Made by a program: the position numbers and the translations under genes. 64,000 nucleotides of DNA, from positions 82,595,948 to 82,659,947 of the forward strand of contig CM070873.1 in assembly GCA_036365515.1 (NCBI GenBank). The letters run 5' to 3'. Below, piece by piece: positions 24,254 to 34,980 of the stretch. Positions within the stretch are counted from its first letter, which is position 1; every line of letters starts with the position of its first letter. Source of the stretch: Torymus aiolomorphi (taxonomy: Eukaryota > Arthropoda > Insecta > Hymenoptera > Torymidae). Under the pieces are notes generated by a model. That model did not search any database and had not been told where the DNA came from. It saw only the letters and a program-made list of their open reading frames with translations.

Positions 24254-26315
24254 CGCTTTATTTTCGGATCTACGCGGTCGATTTTAACCGGACGGGTCTC
24301 ATTTTTTTTGTTTTTTGATTCCGAATTCGGGAAAAAAATAATTTTGTACAACTAACTGATTCGTTTTTGTTTTATGTCAAATTTTTCATTTTCGAAAAAT
24401 TTTTTTTTGATTTTTTTTAATGATTGGATTTAAATTTTATAATCCGATGGGTAGCGTTCGAAAGAGCATAAAAAAACCTATATTAAAAAAAAAAATTCTC
24501 TAGCTATCACGGTTATTTTGTTATTAACAAAAACGTGTTTTTTTTTTTAATGCTTATAACTCCCAAACTAAATGGTCAATTTTTTTGAGAAAAATCATGA
24601 TAATGGAGATTATGAATAGCTATAATCTGTATAAAATTGAATCCATTCTATTGGTTAGTTTTTAAGAAAAAAATTAAAAAATGAAAAAAACGTGTTTTAC
24701 GTGGCGACAATTTACGGGAGTAAAATTGTGTTAATCGCTTCAAAATTCCTTGTAGAGGTAGATTTTTGGTTGCCACCTGCACCTTTCTTTGGGATAGATG
24801 ATTGGTTCATAAATTTCAGAGATTTTTGAGGTTAAAATTTTTGTAACCTCTTTTTCGAATCGTAATTTCTCGAGAACGGCTGTATGTATCAGAATGGGAT
24901 AGGTAGCATTTAAAAGAGAATTAAAATACCTATATTTTCTAAAAAAAAAAAGTTTCTAGCTATCACGGTTCTTTGGTTATTAACAAAAACGTAAAACATG
25001 AAAAATAAAAAAAATGAGTTTTGTATGTCCAACGATTCCGGAGGGAAAATAGTCGTAATTTCTTCAAAATTCCTTGTGGAGGTAGATTTTGGATAGCTCT
25101 TGGTCGAGTTCTTTGGGCAAAATAATTGGTCCATAAATTTCAGAGGTATTTGAGGTTAAAATTTTTTAAACTTTTTTTAAAATCGTAATTTCTCGAGAAC
25201 GGTTCTATGAATCAGCTACAGATTTCTAGACAATTTTGTATGTGATATAGATATTATGTATATGAATTTTCATCAAGATCGTACGATTACTTTTTGATAT
25301 TCAAAATTTTCCTATTTTACAAAGTTATTTTATTTGTCGCCTGATAACTAGAAAAAACTTGTTTTAATTTTTTTTTTTAATTTGGCGGAGATGTAGAATG
25401 TATATTATTTATTATATGCGTTTTTAGAGTAAAAGAATTCGTTTATGAATTTCAGAGATATTCGAGGTTAAACCTGATTTAGCCTTCTTTTCAATTCGTA
25501 ATTTTTTGGATATATCTATACTAGAAAATGGAAATAACACGTGCTATGCGTGCCTGTTGTTCACTTGCTTTTGTTCTTTATTGAGGGTAATTTACAGCGC
25601 GATCAAGTTTTAACCTTATTAGACTCATTGAAGAATATATTTGGTTGAAATTTCAAAAGATTATCTTTATTTTTTACTCAAAATATCGAAATTTTTTGTA
25701 TAGAACATTGATTGGGAAAAAGTTTGCATTTTACTTGCAGAATATGCCAGTATTTTTGTTGTAACCTTTTTGGAAAGTTTCTTGACTGATTGACTTGATT
25801 GGTGACCTTATAATAAACATTCATATGTGTAATAAACGAATATATGTAATACAGAGTTTGGTAATTTGTTCGAATTTATTTTTAAGTTTTTAAAATATTA
25901 TGGATTTAAAATATTACCCAAAGTTGAAGGTGCACGCGATAACAATATTAAGAAAATCAACCAATAGTCCTAACATTTGGGAGAGATATATTTTTTTTAT
26001 ATCTTCAAACTGAATTCGTTGCCCAATAAAATCGAACTATTACGACGAAAGATATTTGAGGTTTAAAATAAAACTAATTGAACATATGATAATATTTTGA
26101 AAAAATTGATTTATAAAAATATCAGGTTGTCGCACGAGAAAAAGTGTAACAAGAATGAATTTTCGAAAAATATATATTAATTTATTACGAATATTCATAA
26201 AGAAAATTGGGTATGATACAATTAATTATTGTGATAAAAAATTAGAAAAAAAAATGAATAAATACATTATTTTGAGGAAGCTAAGTGCCAATGTATTGGC
26301 AGCGGTTTTTTTAAT
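24051..26315 (+). mobile_element. Helentron-like non-autonomous element, copy B
   Basis: It begins ttgcttcctcatagaggaag (hairpin), has a GT core at 24,172-24,250, and ends with gaggaagctaag, the hairpin gccaatgtattggc and agcggttttttta. The 5' terminal ttgcttcctca is thus inverted about 40 bp before the 3' end, matching the asymmetric terminal inverted repeats of Helentrons. The body contains a partial tandem duplication of about 360 bp (two copies of a block with ttccttg(t/g)agaggtagatt, tttcagag and cgtaatttctcgagaacgg). No Rep/helicase is encoded. Confidence 0.65.
24172..24250. repeat. GT microsatellite core of copy B
   Basis: About 39 GT units with one gtat interruption, at a fixed offset of about 120 bp from the element's 5' end. 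Confidence 0.95.
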
Positions 26316-27499
26316 TGTTGAAAAACACGATTCTTACCACCGGTTCTGAAGTTTTCATTGTTGGAGTGCAACAACATTTTTGAATACTGTTTTTAATGTA
26401 AAACTTATATTGATTTATCCACATATTTAGTATTTTATAGCATAAAACAAAATCAAACTATACAGATTTCAACGTACTTTCCAGATTTAAAACAGTTTTA
26501 TTTATCTGTGAAAAATGATTTCATGACGTTATAATGATGCGAACTTCAGAGTTATTTTACTACGTATTCTTTAAATACAAGAAACAATTATTTTCACACT
26601 CGTCTGGCAATAAAAACATTATTTTTAAAATTATTTTCAAACACTTATACCAGTGTATAATTTTTGTAATTTAAAATAATTATGTTTAGCCAAGAAGATT
26701 TATGTTCCAAGGAATTAGTTAATATTAGAACAAAGTGATTTTTTGACAAAAAAAGAAACAATAATAGAAAATAAAGGGTATTTAAAATATTCGTATTAAT
26801 ATGCAGTTTGCAGTATTTCCTAAGAGATCTACAGGTTTTTTTATTACTTTTTTTTACCTATTTACTTTCTAAAATAATAGAAATATATCAAAATATTAGC
26901 AGTATTCAATTTTATTTGTATGCATCTAAATAATTGAAAAATAAAGTTTTTTCTAGTCAATTATTATACCTTATCATAGGACATAGTTCGAAATAAATAG
27001 TTATGTTAAAGAAATCAATACAGTATATTATATTTTATGGTAAATTAATAATTTGAATATTTTTGTTAAGATTCAAGAGTTTCGGTAAAGTAATTTGTTA
27101 AAATTTGTACTAATCATATTGTTTTTTTGAGTATTTCTGTAAGACTTAAATCACAGTTATTAGTAACAGAATCACATATTTTATGGTTTAGAATATTAAG
27201 AAATATTTGTTAGACCATAAATGTATGATTTAAAAGCACGAGTTTACTGTAAACAATTACTGTGATTTCTGTTTGCACAAAAAGAAGCTTATAATTGTCG
27301 ATTTGATTATACTTTTCGAGATTTAGATACATCATAATCTTAAAATACAGATACATGTTAAAATATCTTCTCAAAACCGTCGGAAAGTGTTCCCTAACAT
27401 ATTTGAAATCTAGAGTGATCAATTATAACTCACTAAACTCATCCGAAATATTCTGGAAGAATACATCTGACGTACGTTTACCGTAGTACCATTACGAAG
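26316..27499. other. Very AT-rich DNA, no gene seen
   Basis: No ORF above 70 codons and no structured repeat noticed. Confidence 0.45.
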
Positions 27500-28080
27500 T
27501 TACCTAATGACTCTCTCCGTAAATCCCATAGGAAACAGATTTTTTGAGAGGCGGGTGCATGAGCGTAATCGTCCGCAGCAGAGCGATCCTAAATCTTTGG
27601 AAATTATATGCGAAAGCTGTGCGCGCAGAGGCAGCGGTGGTAGCAGTGGTGGCGCACGGCTTGGGTGCACACAACCACGGTCGCGTGAACTGCGAACGAA
27701 TTACCCGGAAGTGTAAGTCGATTTACGGAATTGGTCCGAGGGGATGGCGTATTATAACGGCCGTCCGTGTCGCAGTGCATTATATATCTATATTCGTGGC
27801 CAGGTGATGGGAGGCCGATAGCGCGGTCGATAACCGCAAGTCCGGCGCTCTCTCTGTCACTGACGGCGCATAAACTATAATCTGCAAAATAGTTCTTGCA
27901 GGGAGCGTGCGCACACGTATTTAGTTGGAGAGATGTCTATCGCGCAGCGTGGGTGGCTGTTCTCGTTGCTCGTTGCTATTACCGCCATTCCCGCCTGCGC
28001 AACACGTGCAAAGTTTGACGAATATCTGCCGTATACGTGTTTGCGCGCTGTACAACTACTTCTGGTAATTTTCTAGCTGT
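27500..28080. other. CpG-rich block, possible regulatory DNA
   Basis: GCGC/CGCG-rich sequence with overlapping 69- and 87-codon ORFs in two frames (rich in Arg, Ala and Gly), no known domain. It stands out sharply from the AT-rich flanks. Confidence 0.35.
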
Positions 28081-29084
28081 AACAACCTAAAAACATTGCA
28101 ATTACGAGTGGATTTTATTTATACTTCAGCTTCTGTTACTCTGGAAGCGACATTTAGTAAAGTGAGAAAAACAAATTTTTTAACTTTTTCGAACAATAAA
28201 TTGCTGAGATCGATCTCCGATAGCCTATCTACGGAATTTAACTTGCGGAATAATCTTGTAAGCTCATTATGTGTCTCAGCTCATTTAATTCATATCATTA
28301 AATCAAATCATATAATCCATTAAGGGGTCTAGTTTTAAACTATTTGGCCAATTCTTACATACGTCGCTTCCGAACCAAAAGATGTTATTTGAGAATCTGG
28401 TTTAAAAAGACATTATCCCGCGCGACGGTGTTTTTCGTTTCTATTTACTTTTTTTTTCTCACCTTAAAACATGATTGACCATTTAATTTTTACACGTTCT
28501 AGAACATTTATAATAATGAATCGCCCTATATTTTGTGTTAGTGTACTAGGGGTTTAATTCGCCATCGGTTGTCAATAAAAATAGAAGCCAAAGCGATTGA
28601 AATCAGACATCCAGATAACGCTTTTTTAAAGTCGATTCTCAGATAACGCCTTCTCAAATTGCACAGATATTCGCATCTGAGTTTTATCATAATTTGACAC
28701 TTCCCTTTCGTCATCAGGTTTCCCCCCTGTAATACGTAGTGCGAAGTACTCGCACCTCACTCCTCTGCGGTTTCCCTGCTAAGCAGTATAGGCTGTATCG
28801 CTGTTTGTCACAAAGGCCTTTATGGTAACTCTTTTGGTCCCTCGCGTCCGGATTCCCTCATATTCTCGTAGTGTAAGCCAGCATTCGCATTAACGATGCC
28901 TTATAAGTTGAGAGCTGCCGTTGACCCTGAAGGCGGCTTGGACGCTCATCGTTTGGCATTTTGCCTGAACTTACAATTAGACACACTAAAAACTAACTCT
29001 ACTGAGTCCCCCAAAAATCGAATAAGGTACAAAAAGTGACGAAAATTTTTTCTTTTTCATACTGTTACGTGTGGATACACGTAT
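28081..29084. other. Unassigned DNA
   Basis: Bases 28,715-28,980 are GC-richer (for example tgaaggcggcttggacgctc) but without ORF or RNA-like fold that I can support. Confidence 0.35.
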
Positions 29085-29245
29085 GAATATGAAAGGACGA
29101 AATAAGCAAGGCGTCCGATTACAATATGACGTCGATTAGCAGAAAGCCGAGTGGTGACGGCCGTGGCTTGATGGCAGCGTTTCTGACTCGCGAGTCTGTA
29201 GCTCTGGTTCAATCCCAGGGTCCATCACTTTTTATTATTAAAAGT
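29085..29245 (+). mobile_element. tRNA-derived SINE, copy 2
   Basis: The tRNA-like head at 29,154-29,228 is exactly 75 nt like copy 1. The acceptor ends gtgacgg and ccatcac pair at six of seven positions. The A-box region gtggcttgatggcagcg and the B-box ggttcaatccc are well kept. The 5' leader (gtggatacacgtatgaatat, cgtcgattagcagaaag) and the tail tttttattattaaaa match copy 1. Confidence 0.7.
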
Positions 29246-29419
29246 TGCGAGAGCTCAATTGTAACAATACGCATTACCAATTTTTTGGGCAGCGATTTCT
29301 TCAGACCCTGAAGGAGAACAGTGTTTGCGTATATGAGTTCTAACACAGTTGTAATTCACGGGTATAATGCTTGGATCTCTTAGAGTCCCAACGCCGCACA
29401 GTGGGGCTTTTTGCCATTT

Positions 29420-29850
29420 TTTTCCTCAAAATTGATAGCTCCGCTTGGAATGAACGAATCTGGACCGTTCAGGTCTTAAAATTTAGGGTTTTTTCTGTAG
29501 ATTGGAGGAAAACTATCATCGATAGTGGCCAAGAACTTTCCGAGTCGGAAAATCAGCCTAAAAGAGCTATTTTTACGATTTCTCCACTTTAAAATGTGAC
29601 ATCTCCGCTTGGAAATGACGAATCAAAACGTCTGCACAGGAAGTTTTTTCCACTACCAATGATAGTTTTCCTCCAATCTCAGAAAAATCTCCTAAATTTT
29701 AAGACCTGAACGGTCCAGATTCGTTCATTCCAAGCGGAGATATCACATTTTAAAGTGGAAAAATCGTAAAAATAGCTCTTTTAGGCTGATTTTCCGACTC
29801 GGGAAGTTTTTGGCCACTATCAATGATATTTTTTCTCTAACTAGAGTTCG
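29420..29850. repeat. Inverted sub-repeat at the left end of the Transib-like element
   Basis: Blocks tccgcttggaatgaacgaat, ggaccgttcaggtcttaaaa and attggaggaaaactatcat near 29,440-29,520 recur inverted at 29,655-29,745. The run aatcagcctaaaagagctat near 29,552 is inverted again near 29,790. So the left end was duplicated in reverse. Confidence 0.8.
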
Positions 29851-30115
29851 ACACGCGCGCTTCGCGCGCTGATTTTCTTTTTTTTTTATTTTGCTAATAA
29901 TTTGTTAATAAAGCTATCAAAATGCTCAAGTATTTATGCAAATACATATATGTGGGTTCCAGGAATGACGATGTAACTACATTTTACGTGTTTTCGAGAA
30001 ATTACCGTTTTAAAATTTCTGTCATTCATGAGTATCTACATAATGTACCTTGTGCATTAAGGTACCCAACTCTCAGCCAATCGGAGCCAATCTTCGGCTT
30101 CGATGCTTAGTGGTG

Positions 30116-30505
30116 GGCAAATTACATGCGTGGACCTCATATCCCCTGACTACTAGGGTTTACAAGTTATTTAAATAATCGTTTTGCTTATTTTTTTATG
30201 TCTACATAACTCCCTTACATGCGTGGACCTCATATCCCCCGCCTACTTGTACTAATACATGTTCCGTAATTATAGTTTCAAAAAATTCTATTTTGTAATA
30301 GTTTGTTAAATAAATAATCCGGTTTAAATTAATTATTTCATTATTTTTGATATCAGATTCGTGATTGGCAACCCCAAAAACAAAACATAATACAGTTCTG
30401 TAATTATAGTTTCAAAAAATTATATTTCTCAATAATTTGTTTAAATAATTTTGTTTAAATTCATTATTACATTATTTTTTATATCAGATTCGTGATCATC
30501 GCCTA
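30116..30505 (+). repeat. Two tandem duplications inside the Transib-like element
   Basis: ttacatgcgtggacctcata occurs at about 30,121 and 30,213. A block starting ccgtaattatagtttcaaaa occurs at about 30,263 and again, diverged, at about 30,398, each ending atatcagattcgtgat. Confidence 0.8.
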
Positions 30506-31104
30506 TAAAAACCGCAAGTTTGTTGTATTTTGTATCTCAGATTGAGCTACATTTGAAAGCGGTAGTCCCGAGTATAGTGTAATAGGAGCTACATTTAATA
30601 TTTGTCATTATAAAGTTAATTTAATCTAATAAATTATTTTGTGATTGTAACTTTTATTCTTGTAATAAAATATATTTAAATTGTAATTTTGATAGTTAAA
30701 AAATAGTTTATGTATATCTATATAGGAGTTTTAAAAACTTTAGACAAATATGTATTGCATTTATCCAATCTGTAACCCTATAAATCTATATAAATGTAGA
30801 ATGACCGTCTTAAAAGTTTTGGTCACGTCATGAATTTTAATTTTAATCTAAGTTTTGCTATTAAAAAAATAGTTTAAATATAAAAAGTTTATTTTAAGAA
30901 ATATACGATACGAGTTTTAAGAACTTTAGACAAATATGTGTTGCATTTATCAATATCAAATCTGTTAAAATGGCGATAAGCGTCATCAGGAACTTGACAA
31001 AGTATGGTCATTTGCTTATCATATTTTCGACGGTCTTGCGACGGTCTTAAGATGGTCGCATGACCGTCTTATGACGCGCGTCACAGTCACGTTGCATCTC
31101 TGCG

Positions 31105-31265
31105 CATGCAACACGGGGGCCTTTCTACATATATGTGTTCTGTGTGTTCTGTGTGTTCCCGACAAAGATAGATAGATCTGTTCCGTTTATGTGAGACAGA
31201 GACAGACATAGAGAGAAGTTGTCTAGAATAGACAGAACACACATATGTAGAAAGGGCCCAGCGCA
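31105..31265. repeat. Inverted repeat with tctacatatatgtgttctgt arms
   Basis: Left gggcctttctacatatatgt pairs with right acatatgtagaaagggccc. A small TGTGTTC triplication and gatagatagatc lie in the loop. Confidence 0.75.
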
Positions 31266-31658
31266 ACATCTGAATGTATACGCCTCTTTAATATTATTAT
31301 ATTACAAATACAATAATTACAATAATGTAATATACAACAACATGTCAACATAATACAAAATACAATTTACATATTACTACAATATCTGTATTCAAAACTT
31401 AATCTAGTTCGCATTTAAAACTTTAGTCTATCTAACTTTAGCAGACGCAATTGACGCGATTCGAGATTTTCGAGATATACTTCGAGATTTTCGAGAAAAA
31501 ATCAACATGGCGCCGAACATGTCTGGTTGCATTTTATATAGAGGGATCTACGGAAAAAACCCTACATTTTAAGATTTGAACGGTACAGATTCGTACATTC
31601 CAAGCGGAGCTATCAATTTTGAGAAAAAAAAAATGGCAAAAAACCCCACTGTGTGCCG

Positions 31659-33881
31659 GATCGAGACGCAACAAGCGCCAGCACGTAGCAGTTTAACGCA
31701 CAGCTGTCAGAGTACCAGCACTGGGCTGTGCTGAATATAAGTATGCATGGTGATTTTGCAATTCAAATATTTTTCGTACTTTTATAGTCTTATTTTTCAA
31801 TTATAAGCATCAATCCAAGAGCTTATATAGTTCAACGATTATTTGAACTTTTACAGTACCAGAACTGTTGAGCTTGGTCGGCTAGCAACTCCATTCAACG
31901 ATCGCACCTACGTGTTATCAAGGAGCGCGGGAGCGCTCCGAAGGCAAGTATAGAAGAAGCCAAAAGGATAGAAGAAGCCTAAAGGCGCGACCCGTGCTAC
32001 ATATAGATGGAAATGGGTGTACGAAAAATTCAATGCGCATTTACGTATATTGCGTTAGCTTTTAGTATATAACATATCCCTCTTAATTGAAAGCAATTTC
32101 ATTGCTCTACTCAAATCAAAAGATTTTATTTAAAAAGATTATCTCGTTCGAAAGATATAGAGAGCTGAATTTTTTGATGTACTGTTTATTATCTACTTTG
32201 AAAATTAGTACGTTACCCTCCTCCAAAAAAGTCAGATTATAATTATTAGTATATAAGTTAGACGATGAGGAAGTTCACAATTATATATGATGCAGGCATG
32301 CTTCAAAGCCTCTTACTACGCGTAACGGCCTCTGAACTGCTAACTATAAATGCCTACATAGATGATAAGGATGATCGCATTACTGACGAAAAACATCGAG
32401 TCGACGTTTCCCGATTGTAGGAGGTACAACAGAGGTTTTTGCCGACGTTCAGGTAACGTTGAAAACAAGAGATTGATAATTGAGCAAAAGAATAACTAGC
32501 TCATAATGCTCGGCATAGCATCGTGACGGTACCGCACACTTTATGGCGAACACGCTGACACATAGCTCTTTTTTTAAGCTAAGGAACCTTTCTGTAAAGT
32601 TTGAGATAAGTCGGTAATTCTAAAGCCACGTAAAGTTCTCTTTGATAGTAAAGTAAACAATTTTTTTCGTTACTGTAATGATTTTATATACCTTAAATAA
32701 CAGGATAGATTTATACACGGAGAGAAATCTGTTGCGATAATCTCATGGATTATCGTGACACGATTTTCGTACTGACCTCTAGTAGCTATAAACGCAACGG
32801 CTGTGGCTATGACTGCATGGCTTTAGCCACATGAAAACAGCAACATATAACTACCACCTCTGCGCCAATGAGGTACGATTTTCCTATTGACTTGGCGGAA
32901 AAAACGTACAGCATATTCAAGCGTTTATCGCTTGACTCTGTTGCGATTTCAGCACTAGGCTCATGCGAAGGCTCTCATGCGCTCACACTACTTCACGGAA
33001 GGTTACACTCATTCGCATGGGCCTATTGCGATTATCGCACTGATCCAATGCATATGGAGTATGCTCGCTATCGTGCGCCTGTAGCGACAATAGCGCACAC
33101 AAATCGCAACCGTTTCCAGCGTATATTGCAGAAACCTTTAACTTTTTTAGTGTGGAAATTCCCGTGCTAATATTGCTGGCGTTTGCTTCATCAATGGCAG
33201 CCGCTCGCTTGCTAATATTGCATGGTAAAGCAGCAGCCATAAGAACAACTCGCTTCACGCGGCATTAGCTACACATTTCTCTTCGTCTAGGCTGCGACGC
33301 TGCACGTTACTTTTGTGGATAGTCTCTAACGTCGCGCTTCTTCTTGTTATCATGATGCTGACTCATCAGGGCAAGAACGTACAGTCGAGTAGAGCCTTGT
33401 GATACTAGTAACATAATTATTTAATAAATGAACTTTTTATGCAAGTTCTAATATATATTAGAAATAAGCCAAATGACATTTGATTTTTTAATTTTGAAAG
33501 ATAAAATTTTTATTATTGTATATACTAAATATGTCAGATGAAAATGTCTTGCGAGTCAAGAGTCCTTTTGTAACGCTTTGCATTATCGACGAATAATGCC
33601 ACCACTGTGTCAATGTGATGTGCACGTGTACTATAGTAATGCTTGTACATCAACGAGTAAATGAGAGAATTAGCGAGGGATTATCGGGTTGTCCTTTTGA
33701 ATTAGTACCGTCTCTCTGCGCGTTTCGAAATATTGATTAATCTGAATGCTCAACCGACCGGAGTATTTTCTTCCAATGAGAGTACATTAAGCTAGGTGTA
33801 TGCGTGTTATATGTTTGATAAATTTGTAAATCCTGCCCTTATTACAGCGCGCTTGTGGGCCGCTGATTACGCATTATACAG
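31659..33881. other. Unassigned DNA, possible decayed MITE at 32,716-33,275
   Basis: cacggagagaaatctgt at about 32,716 has a weak inverted partner (cacatttctcttcgtc) at about 33,270, and the interval is GC-richer than its surroundings. At 31,965-31,985 agaagaagcc is duplicated in tandem. No gene recognised. Confidence 0.3.
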
Positions 33882-34160
33882 GAAAATTGAAATGGCGAAA
33901 ACTATGTGTTGGATGTGATCAACGTTACAGTTTGTTCAAAATAATAAGGAATAAAAATTTTGCATTTTTACTAGTAAAAGAAAGTTATAACGCTATAAAA
34001 AACTATAAATTACGCGTGGACGAAATATTTGGAAAAAGTGACGTGAGCTGTGACATTTTGACAAAACTATGTATTACATCTGTTCATATCTGCGAATCGT
34101 CACATCCTTTGAGCGAAATAAATTCGACATCCGACGTTAACGGGAAAAAAGCTCTGCGAG
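33882..34160 (+). CDS. Candidate exon or hypothetical ORF (unrecognised)
   Basis: A frame stays open from the acceptor-like tatacag at 33,881 through a donor-like gag/gtaact at 34,161, and continues to a stop at 34,216. It encodes LCVGCDQRYSLF near the start (a C-x2-C pair) and a mixed hydrophobic-basic sequence with four further Cys. I do not recognise a family. A zinc-finger-associated domain was considered, but the Cys spacing does not fit. The acceptor has a weak pyrimidine tract. Chance ORF is a serious alternative. Confidence 0.22.
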
Positions 34161-34216
34161 GTAACTCTGTAGAACGTAGTCCAGCGCTCTTTCGTAAAAA
34201 AGTCATGCCTCCGTAA

Positions 34217-34980
34217 TGGACGTATGAACATGTAGAGAGGGAAATAAAAATTCGGCCGTGGGCGGAGGTTTAATCCTCGCAGCCGCATATCAAAAGTCGC
34301 TAATCCTGCTGACTCGAAAACCTCAGCGCGTGGCGCAATAATACGATATACCTCCGTGGCTGCTTATCACCGCCACAGCTCGAAACTCTCTTCGGATTCC
34401 GTGTCCCGTACTTTAACTGCCCTGTGAAAAGGACTTTCGTTGGTTCAACCCACTCTCTTTCTCTTTCTCTTTGTGAGCGAGAATTTCGTTGTTTCAGCGA
34501 AGCGACTGCAGCGGGCCGAGTTATATCCCGCACCCCGTTTTTCATTCGCAGCCCTGCGCTTCTTCCTCCTCCTCGTCTCTGGCTCTCTGTCTTTCTCTCT
34601 TACTCCTCGTAAATTCGCCGATCGTCCTCCTTCTCCTTGCGCTTATCCTCGGAGCCTTAAAAAAGGCTCGAGGGCTCTTTAGCAGGCGGTGCACGTCTCG
34701 AGGCAACTTATAATTGACCGAACGTTTGCCCCTGACAACCTCAGCTCTCTATCTCTCTTCCTCTCTCACTCGCTCTTCGTGCCGTGAATATCGAGGCCGG
34801 GATAGTCGTCGACGTCGAGTTCAGCTTTCTGCCTAAGGCGTCGAACCAGTCGACGCTAGGCGCTACTGATTTTCAAATTTTTTCAAACTTCGACTTCCAC
34901 CGCCCGTTGCAAGAAAAAGAAGTTTTTTTCGGCTTTCGAATGAAGGCTCCTTTCTTCTTTCTAGTGCCGATTTACCTCTA
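34217..34980. other. CpG- and CT-rich block
   Basis: Pyrimidine-rich sequence (ctctttctctttctcttt, cttcctcctcctcgtctc) with CpG motifs. Overlapping 62-81-codon ORFs in several frames are explained by the composition. Possibly a regulatory or 5' untranslated region. Confidence 0.35.

Larger units (their letters stand above)
29397..31653. mobile_element. Transib-like non-autonomous DNA element
   Basis: The left end is cacagtggggctttttgcca, and the right end is the complement of cacagtggggttttttgcca. Terminal inversion continues for about 100 bp at reduced identity (caaaattgatagctccgctt on both). The flanks are CGCCG (29,392-29,396) and TGCCG (31,654-31,658), a 5-bp GC-rich near-duplication. 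Transib ends begin CACWRTGG, like the RAG heptamer CACAGTG, and duplicate 5 GC-rich bp. Inside, an inverted sub-copy of the left end (about 29,630-29,850) and two tandem duplications (92 and about 115-145 bp) are visible. I see no transposase. A different superfamily with similar ends is possible. Confidence 0.55.
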
